Assembly (NCBI GenBank): GCA_947502835.1
Contig: CANNBJ010000001.1
Location: 496,001 to 560,000, forward strand
Length of the DNA: 64,000 nucleotides
Direction of reading: 5' to 3'
From: Bdellovibrionales bacterium
Lineage (GTDB): Bacteria > Bdellovibrionota > UBA1018 > CAIMNF01
The position numbers and the translations under genes were made by a program. Of this stretch, positions 59,061 to 64,000 are shown piece by piece; the first letter of the stretch is position 1; the number at the start of each line of letters is the position of its first letter. The notes below the pieces were generated by a model. That model saw only the letters and a list, made by a program, of their open reading frames with translations. It did no database searches and was not told where the DNA came from.

Positions 59061-60415
59061 CTTGGAAATGGATCCTCCTCATCTGCCTTTTTCCAGCCCT
59101 GAGCTCCAAAGCAGCCAATCAAAGCCTGAGCTTGAAGCAAGCGCTTCAGATTGCGTACAAGCAGAATCTTGATCTTGTCCTCGCAAACTATGACTACGAA
59201 GTGAATTCGATCAACTATCGAAATGAGTGGCGAAACTTTTTTCTCCCGAAGATCAACCTTACCCTTGAAAGCACCACCGCACTGACCATGGGCGCCTATC
59301 CCGGGACCCCGGCAAGTTCAACCTTGCCGGACGGCAGAAGCACCGGGTACCCCACAGGCTTAAATGGAGCCGCCGCTACTCTTTCTTTGGGCGAATATAC
59401 GGTATTCAACTTTTTCAAGGACCGGATCCGCTACGACATTGCGCGCCTCACCTACACGCGAAACACTCAAAAACTCACCGAAATCAAAAGGAACATCACC
59501 TTCGGGATCATCGCAAAATACTTCGAAGCCCGCCTCAACCAGGAAAAACTCCAAGCTGCCGAAAAGTCCCTGCAAATCGCAAAGAGCATCGTGCGTTTGG
59601 TTCGCTCGAGGGTTGCCTTGGGCCAGGCCTCCGAGACCGAACTCAGCTCGATTCAGGTGGATACCAACACCGCAGCACTTCAGGTCAATACCCTCCAATC
59701 AGAACTGGAAACAAAATTGCTCGACCTGAATGCGGCCCTGAATCAAAACAGCTCGGAGCGATTTGTGCTCACCACGCCCCTCACCTACACTCCGATGAAG
59801 CTTTCCTTTGCCGAGGCTTTCGGCTGGTTCAAAGAAAATTCACCCACGATGAGGGATGCAAAGCTCGGACTTGAATCAGCGCGGGGAGCACTCGAAATTG
59901 CAGAAAAAGACCTGATGCCGCTTCCAAAGGTCACCTTGACAGGTCAAGCAGTGACCTATGGCAACCGCTACGGCGGTGGAGGGACAAGCTATTTACCTTC
60001 CACGGATCCCATCGATCTGAGGGCTGTGGTTTCCTTGACCTTGCCCATCCTCGGGCCGGGAGGCCTCTTCAACAAGGACAATCTTCGGGTCACCCAGATT
60101 GGTCTCGACCAAAACGAGGTCAGGATGCAGCAAACCTTGATTGCAAATGAGATTTCAATCCGGGCTTCCGTCTTTCAACTTCAGCAACTCGAGGATCGGC
60201 TGAAAACCCAAAAAGAAAATCTCATGGAATCGGCCTCATTGCTGGAAAGAACCATGAACACCACCGCGGGCCAGAAAACAAACCGGCTTGAGTTGCGGGA
60301 TGCACTCGACCGCGCGAGAAGCATCGAACTTGAGTATTTGCAGGCGATCTTTTCGTATGTTCAGGCGAAAAACAGCTTTTACAATCTGATCGGAAAGGAC
60401 ATGGACCCTGAATGA
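59057..60415 (+). CDS. TolC-family outer-membrane protein (second in window)
   Basis: 452 residues with a signal peptide (MTWKWILLICLFPALSSKA) and the repeated OEP pattern: SLKQALQIAYKQNLDLVLANYDY, then FGWFKENSPTMRDAKLGLESARGALEIAEKDLMPLPKVTLTG. Long helical segments fit the TolC tunnel. No adaptor or pump gene accompanies it, unlike the tolC-macAB-type operon at 13.7-17.9 kb. It sits between a HAMP protein and a barrel-like protein, all overlapping, so it may serve a different export or envelope function. Confidence 0.88.
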   Translation: MTWKWILLICLFPALSSKAANQSLSLKQALQIAYKQNLDLVLANYDYEVNSINYRNEWRNFFLPKINLTLESTTALTMGAYPGTPASSTLPDGRSTGYPTGLNGAAATLSLGEYTVFNFFKDRIRYDIARLTYTRNTQKLTEIKRNITFGIIAKYFEARLNQEKLQAAEKSLQIAKSIVRLVRSRVALGQASETELSSIQVDTNTAALQVNTLQSELETKLLDLNAALNQNSSERFVLTTPLTYTPMKLSFAEAFGWFKENSPTMRDAKLGLESARGALEIAEKDLMPLPKVTLTGQAVTYGNRYGGGGTSYLPSTDPIDLRAVVSLTLPILGPGGLFNKDNLRVTQIGLDQNEVRMQQTLIANEISIRASVFQLQQLEDRLKTQKENLMESASLLERTMNTTAGQKTNRLELRDALDRARSIELEYLQAIFSYVQAKNSFYNLIGKDMDPE

Positions 60416-61080
60416 AACCATGGATTCTTCTGTTGTCGCTTCTCCTGCCCTTCGCCGGTCATGCGGCCACACGAAACCCGATGTACCCGGAAAACATCTC
60501 CTACCAGTGGCTCGCCGGAGTCAATCGCTTCAACCATCACATCGATCTTCGGTTTTCGCCGCGAATGGTGCGACATTACGGGGCCTCGTATCGCTTGGAA
60601 TACAGCCTTGGAGGTCGCGCCCTTGATCTGCAAGGAACCTTTCTCCTCTCGTCCTGGGACGCGATGTCGGTTCCACCGAGCCTCGGCTCGCAGGAAAACA
60701 ACGAGGGGGGCCTGGTCGACAATCCCCTTGCCGAGGTGGCACTCCCCCGAAACGCGAGAGACCCCTGGAACCAGTGGATCCTTGAATTGGGCTACAGCTA
60801 TCGCGGGCGCTTGATCCCGATTGAGGCCACAAAATGGTCCCAGGCAGCCCGAGCCGCAATCGGGTACACGGGGCTGACCGACGTCTCAAACAACAAAAGC
60901 TATTCAGGGATTTCGGTGAATGTCGAATTCAGCATGTATTATGCGTTGAACCAAAAATTCCAAATCGGTCCTAAACTCAATTACCGCTATGGATGGACCC
61001 ACCTGAATGGGGCTCCAACATCGAATCTGACCCGCTTGCCGATTGCAAGCTTTGACGCGGCTCTTGGCTTGGTGTTCTAA
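60412..61080 (+). CDS. Putative outer-membrane protein, last in the TolC/HAMP operon
   Basis: 222 residues with a signal peptide (MKPWILLLSLLLPFAGHA). The mature part has alternating strands (RLEYSLGGRALDLQGTFLLSS, GISVNVEFSMYYAL) and ends with FDAALGLVF, a terminal Phe typical of barrel proteins. No family recognised. It starts in an ATGA overlap with the TolC-type gene. It abuts the converging ferritin-like gene with 2 bp between stops. Confidence 0.55.
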   Translation: MKPWILLLSLLLPFAGHAATRNPMYPENISYQWLAGVNRFNHHIDLRFSPRMVRHYGASYRLEYSLGGRALDLQGTFLLSSWDAMSVPPSLGSQENNEGGLVDNPLAEVALPRNARDPWNQWILELGYSYRGRLIPIEATKWSQAARAAIGYTGLTDVSNNKSYSGISVNVEFSMYYALNQKFQIGPKLNYRYGWTHLNGAPTSNLTRLPIASFDAALGLVF

Positions 61081-61082
61081 GC

Positions 61083-61514
61083 TCAGTTCTTGCGAAGCAT
61101 CTTCTTCACTTCGAAAATGTGGTTTGTCTCGGACATCACCTGTCCCCGGGCAAACTCTTCAAGGGCAATGTCCTCTGAATCCACTGCAATCAGCACGAGG
61201 TCTTTGTAGAGCTTGAGTGTCTCCTCCTCAAAGGTAAGGCTCTCATTGAGAATCTGATCCACTCCATGCTTGTTGCTTTCTTCCATTTTTGCAGCAAGAA
61301 CCGGGGGATGACCTCCATACGAGGTGATCAGTTCACCCACCGCCACCGCGTGTGCCGTGGATTCGGAGGCTTGGTCGCGAAACCACTTTTGAATCGGGAT
61401 CCGGTTATGCCCCATGATCATGAACGAATAATGGAGATATCGTACAATTCCAGCCATTTCGGCCTGAAAGATCCTGTTCAAACATTCGATGATTTTCTTT
61501 TCGCTCTTGCTCAT
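61083..61514 (-). CDS. Ferritin-like (bacterioferritin-type) protein
   Basis: 143 residues from ATG 61514; TAGGAT ends 7 nt upstream, and the track start at 61691 lies in the tRNA. A four-helix bundle with di-iron-type residues: LNRIFQAEMAGIVRYLHYS (Glu), ASESTAHAVAVGEL (Glu, His), and SLTFEEETLKLYKDLV and VMSETNHIFEV (Glu, His). The heme Met of classical bacterioferritin is not clear. It may store iron or act as a peroxide-protective mini-ferritin. Confidence 0.8.
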   Translation of the reverse strand: MSKSEKKIIECLNRIFQAEMAGIVRYLHYSFMIMGHNRIPIQKWFRDQASESTAHAVAVGELITSYGGHPPVLAAKMEESNKHGVDQILNESLTFEEETLKLYKDLVLIAVDSEDIALEEFARGQVMSETNHIFEVKKMLRKN

Positions 61515-61521
61515 GCACTGG

Positions 61522-61550
61522 ATCCTAAGTGCTTTTTCACGGATCGGAAA
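61522..61550 (-). promoter_or_regulatory. Predicted leaderless promoter of the ferritin-like gene
   Basis: On the minus strand TTTCCG (61550-61545), 17 bp, TAGGAT (61527-61522), then 7 nt to the ATG. Confidence 0.45.
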
Positions 61551-61637
61551 CCAAAAAAACCGTTCCGATTGATTTATTCTTGAAATGGACTCTCCCACCA
61601 TGGACTTCTTGTGGTAATAAGCAATCAAACGATTTCC

Positions 61638-61730
<93 letters not shown>

Positions 61731-61732
61731 TT

Positions 61733-61770
61733 AAAAAAGGCATCCGGGCAAACGTCCGGAGGCCTTTTTT
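61733..61770 (+). terminator. Intrinsic terminator of tRNA-Ser
   Basis: AAAAAAGGC...GCCTTTTTT with an inner CCGG/CCGG step and a T-run. Confidence 0.88.
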
Positions 61771-61779
61771 ATTTTTCGG

Positions 61780-61930
61780 GGCGGCAGAGGGAGATTCGAA
61801 GCGAGCTTGCCGTCAGCCCTTCGGGCTGCTGGCGAGCGTGACGCGAGCCAGAGGTAAGCAAGGTGGCCAGGCGGAGTGCGAACGTGAGGTGAGCCCGAGC
61901 GCCTGGCCGAATCCCTCCCTCACCGCCATC
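61780..61930. repeat. Palindromic element bounded by copies of the tRNA-Ser 3' end
   Basis: The right end GAATCCCTCCCTCACCGCCA nearly repeats the last 20 nt of tRNA-Ser (one mismatch). The left end GCGGCAGAGGGAGATTCGAA is an imperfect inverted copy of the same sequence. Inside are two hairpins: CAGCCC-TTC-GGGCTG (61814-61828) and GGCCAGGCG/CGCCTGGCC (61865-61908). No ORF of its own. It resembles a mobile tRNA-linked palindrome or a structured RNA. Confidence 0.6.
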
Positions 61931-61954
61931 ACTACACACTGTGAAGAACCGTTC

Positions 61955-62073
61955 CACTTCCCAATTCCCTTTTTTAAGAAGACAAATCAAGTTGAAGGAA
62001 GGAGGCGTAGTGGTGCATGCGTTGACTGACTGAAGCGAGATTTGAAGATGTAAAAAAGGGAATTCGAAAGTGG
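61955..62073. repeat. Fold-back repeat between tRNA-Ser and tRNA-His
   Basis: AATTCCCTTTTTTA (61963-61976) is a perfect complement of TAAAAAAGGGAATT (62051-62064). Pairing extends outward (CCACTT/AAGTGG) and, after an internal loop, inward (CAAATC/GATTTG). The loop is about 50 nt. It lies just downstream of tRNA-His on the minus strand, so it may end its transcript. Confidence 0.7.
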
Positions 62074-62080
62074 AAAAAAA

Positions 62081-62157
62081 TGGGGTGACCAACGGGGCTT
62101 GAACCCGCGACACCTGGAATCACAATCCAGTGCTCTACCAACTGAGCTATGGCCACC
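62081..62157 (-). tRNA. tRNA-His (anticodon GTG)
   Basis: The acceptor GTGGCCA pairs with TGGTCAC, the anticodon loop TTGTGAT has anticodon GTG, the T arm is GCGGG-TTCAAGC-CCCGT, and CCA is encoded. The extra 5' G(-1) (62157) can pair with discriminator C, the identity element of tRNA-His. Confidence 0.96.
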
Positions 62158-62266
62158 ACACACAGTTGAACTGTGGGTGAATGGTATAGATTCTAGACGC
62201 CCCTGTCAAGATAAGAGCCCAATACTCTTGACTATTTCCGATAGTTCGGGTCACCTTGAAGAACTT

Positions 62267-62875
62267 ATGAAAAAACACTGGCTTCTTCCCCTGTCTCTGC
62301 TTCTTCTCCCCTCTCTGAGCTCCGCAAGTGTGTTCACGATTCCTCAGTTTGTGGAATACAAGTCATGGGCTGTTGGACTCGAGCCGGAAGCAACACTCTC
62401 GACCTCGTCCCTTGGATCGGGACAGGGCGTGGCGTTCAATGCGAAATTCACCTACGGGATCAGCCCACTTTCAAATCTGCAGATCGGCGTTGGGCCGGGG
62501 TCAGGAAATAAAACATTCCGATTCGGGGGAACCTATTCCTTTGATTTCATTCCCGATCTTTCTGGCCAAATTGGCGCAGGTCTGGCGGCTCAAGCATATT
62601 ACTTTAATTTGCGGGATCGTTCTGGAAAAACAGAGATCCAAGCATATCCCTACGTCCACAAACGCTTCAGCACCTCATCGGGACTGGAATTTGATCCGTT
62701 CCTCGCAATGCCCTATGGAATGGAATTCGTGGACGGAAAACACCAGGCAGTGTGGCAGTTGGCAGTTGGAAGCTACTTTCAATCCTCCGAGCACATCGGC
62801 CTGAATACCGAACTCGGGTTGAGCTTGAAGAACGCCGATACCTATCTTGCTTTTGGCATTTCCTATCGGGATTGA
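62267..62875 (+). CDS. Putative outer-membrane beta-barrel protein
   Basis: 202 residues from ATG 62267; the track start at 62099 lies within tRNA-His. Signal peptide MKKHWLLPLSLLLLPSLSSA. The mature part shows many amphipathic strands with Gly and aromatic residues (FNAKFTYGISPLSNLQIGVG, YSFDFIPDLSGQIGAGLAAQAYYF) and ends YLAFGISYRD. Likely an eight-stranded barrel. It precedes the HAD phosphatase gene by 7 bp, so both may share a transcript. No family recognised. Confidence 0.6.
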   Translation: MKKHWLLPLSLLLLPSLSSASVFTIPQFVEYKSWAVGLEPEATLSTSSLGSGQGVAFNAKFTYGISPLSNLQIGVGPGSGNKTFRFGGTYSFDFIPDLSGQIGAGLAAQAYYFNLRDRSGKTEIQAYPYVHKRFSTSSGLEFDPFLAMPYGMEFVDGKHQAVWQLAVGSYFQSSEHIGLNTELGLSLKNADTYLAFGISYRD

Positions 62876-62882
62876 GGACTGA

Positions 62883-63662
62883 ATGCAGCCGCTGAAAGAA
62901 CTCGAAAGGTTCAAGCCCAAGATCAAAGGGCTGTGCTTTGATCTTGATGACACCTTCACTTCACACGGCAAGATCACCGCGGAAGCATTTGATTCCCTTT
63001 GGAAACTGAAAGCCTCCGGGTTCACCCTGATTCCGGTCACCGGCAGGCCGGCCGGATGGTGCGACCACATTGCGCGATTTTGGCCAGTCGATGGAGTTGT
63101 CGGAGAGAACGGCGCGTTTTCATTTTTCATGCATCAAGGAAAACGGGTTCGAATCGATACATTGCCACCCGAAGACGCCCGTTCGGCTCGCAACAAGTTG
63201 CGGGAGCTTCGACTCGGAATCGAGGGCGCTTTTCCCGGCTGCTCTTTTGCGTCGGATCAAGACTATCGGGAGTACGATCTTGCCATTGATTTCTGCGAGG
63301 ACGTTTCGCCTTGGGCCGAGTCCGAGGTGGAGCGACTTGTGCGATTTTGTGAATCAAAGGGAGCAATCGCCAAGATTTCCAGCATCCATGTCAATGCATG
63401 GTTCGGAAACTATACGAAAATCGAGGGAATCCGGCATTTTCTCTCAAGTGCTCCGAAGGAACTGAATCTCCCCGGGTTTGACGAACTGGTCTTTGTCGGC
63501 GATTCCCCGAATGATGAACCGATGTTTCATGCATTTCAAATGAGTGTAGGTGTTGCCAATGTTCGGCCGTTCCTCGGCAAAATCAAAAGTCCTCCGAAGT
63601 TCATCACCTCTCGGGAATGCGGTTCCGGATTTGCGGAGCTTTCAGAATTTCTTCGAAGCTGA
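62883..63662 (+). CDS. HAD-superfamily phosphatase (Cof/sucrose-phosphatase-like, subclass IIB)
   Basis: 259 residues. Motif I is CFDLDDTFTSHG (Asp nucleophile), motif II VTGRPAG, motif III a Lys near YTKIEG, motif IV FVGDSPNDEPMF. A cap inserted between motifs II and III fits subclass IIB, which dephosphorylates sugar phosphates and similar metabolites. The substrate is unknown. The 3' end overlaps the converging VanX-type gene by 59 bp, an unusually long convergent overlap. Confidence 0.88.
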   Translation: MQPLKELERFKPKIKGLCFDLDDTFTSHGKITAEAFDSLWKLKASGFTLIPVTGRPAGWCDHIARFWPVDGVVGENGAFSFFMHQGKRVRIDTLPPEDARSARNKLRELRLGIEGAFPGCSFASDQDYREYDLAIDFCEDVSPWAESEVERLVRFCESKGAIAKISSIHVNAWFGNYTKIEGIRHFLSSAPKELNLPGFDELVFVGDSPNDEPMFHAFQMSVGVANVRPFLGKIKSPPKFITSRECGSGFAELSEFLRS

Positions 63663-64000
63663 AGTCCATCACGGGCCACTCGCGCCTGGATTTGTGGTTG
63701 TAATGCCACCACTCATTCTCGATTCCCTCAAAATCATGTCTCTCCATGGTGGAGCGGAGCAAATCCCTTCGCTGTCTCTCAGTGAATTCACCCCCGGCAA
63801 AATCACGATAGGCTTTCTCATTCATCTCATCAAAATCGCTCGGCATGCGCACCGGACTTCCCGTGGTCAAATCAAAAAGGCCGAGGTCCACGGCACAACC
63901 TCGATTGTGAGAGGATCCATCCGAAGGATTTGCCAAGAATCTTCGGACCTGATCGTCCGACAGATCCCAGAAGAGTTTCGTTACACTCCAAGGACGATAC
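63604..64000 (-). CDS. D-alanyl-D-alanine dipeptidase VanX-type (partial, runs off the window)
   Basis: The frame stays open to the window edge: upstream of the track start it reads YRPWSVTKLFWDLSDDQVRRF, as expected for VanX/DdpX. Zinc ligands are in GSSHNRGCAVDLGLFD (His, Asp), and the catalytic Glu and third His are in ENEWWHYNH. VanX-type M15 enzymes hydrolyse D-Ala-D-Ala, giving glycopeptide tolerance or recycling peptidoglycan dipeptide. About 132 residues are visible; the N-terminus is outside. Confidence 0.85.
   Translation of the reverse strand, partial: YRPWSVTKLFWDLSDDQVRRFLANPSDGSSHNRGCAVDLGLFDLTTGSPVRMPSDFDEMNEKAYRDFAGGEFTERQRRDLLRSTMERHDFEGIENEWWHYNHKSRREWPVMDFSFEEILKAPQIRNRIPER

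Overview
The window looks like chromosomal DNA of a Gram-negative, moderate-GC bacterium. Signal peptides, lipoproteins, TolC-type channels, beta-barrel-like proteins and a Do-type protease point to a double membrane. A TIGR02147/DUF4423-type regulator, a PrkA kinase, split class I fumarase, DUF3106 and many small secreted proteins suggest a Bdellovibrionota-like or other former deltaproteobacterial lineage. That placement is inference. There is no rRNA operon, CRISPR array or prophage. One insertion sequence is present.

Layout. 0-9 kb: GT22-like mannosyltransferase, mutY, cell-wall amidase, thioesterase-like protein and holA, then an overlapping operon nrdR-nusB-three unknown genes-prkA. 9-20 kb: secreted metalloprotease, RluA-type pseudouridine synthase, two-subunit fumarase, a TolC/MacA/MacB-type efflux operon and a DUF885 lipoprotein. 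20-31 kb: a stress block (ppsA-usp-hsp20-ftsH) beside a divergent Hsp20-like gene, a histidine kinase, a sigma-54 activator and a compact PEP-synthase-like protein. Four sequences with sigma-54 promoter spacing (GG-N10-GC with TTGCW) precede genes around the kinase/regulator pair, so I propose a local sigma-54 regulon. 31-34 kb: a barrel-like protein, a 1 kb IS with perfect 24-bp terminal inverted repeats, and a lipoprotein with a degenerate trypsin fold and a 6x18-bp repeat.

34-39 kb holds the most striking metabolic module: an FGGY kinase, a sphingosine-1-phosphate-lyase-like PLP enzyme and a neutral-ceramidase-like amidohydrolase in one tightly coupled operon. Read as a pathway it is a sphingoid-base breakdown route in which an FGGY kinase could take the phosphorylation step normally done by a DAGK-type sphingosine kinase. 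39-43 kb is a DCC/HTTM/MFS/trmO operon. 43-48 kb has an HtrA protease, an ECF sigma operon, a DEAD-box helicase and an SGNH protein. 48.7-51.9 kb is a small-protein island: four related four-cysteine secreted proteins in two B-A pairs, a longer cysteine-containing protein with a probable frameshift, a divergent TIGR02147-type regulator with a palindrome over its promoter, and another secreted protein with a probable frameshift. 52-61 kb: metG, small exported proteins, a 1065-residue protein with a transglutaminase-like C-terminus, and an envelope operon (small Cys protein, HAMP protein, TolC, barrel). 61-64 kb: ferritin-like protein, tRNA-Ser(CGA) followed by a tRNA-3'-end-bounded palindromic element, a fold-back repeat, tRNA-His, a barrel-like protein, a HAD phosphatase and a partial VanX-type dipeptidase.

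A feature of the whole window is the promoter layout. At about 18 genes a TANNNT-like -10 box lies only 6-9 nt before the start codon, often with a TTGNNN -35 at 16-18 bp, which predicts leaderless mRNAs. Genes inside operons instead use Shine-Dalgarno sequences or ATGA overlaps. This geometry helped choose several starts (amidase, htrA) and exposes one probable frameshift. All functional calls come from reading the sequence; no database search was run.
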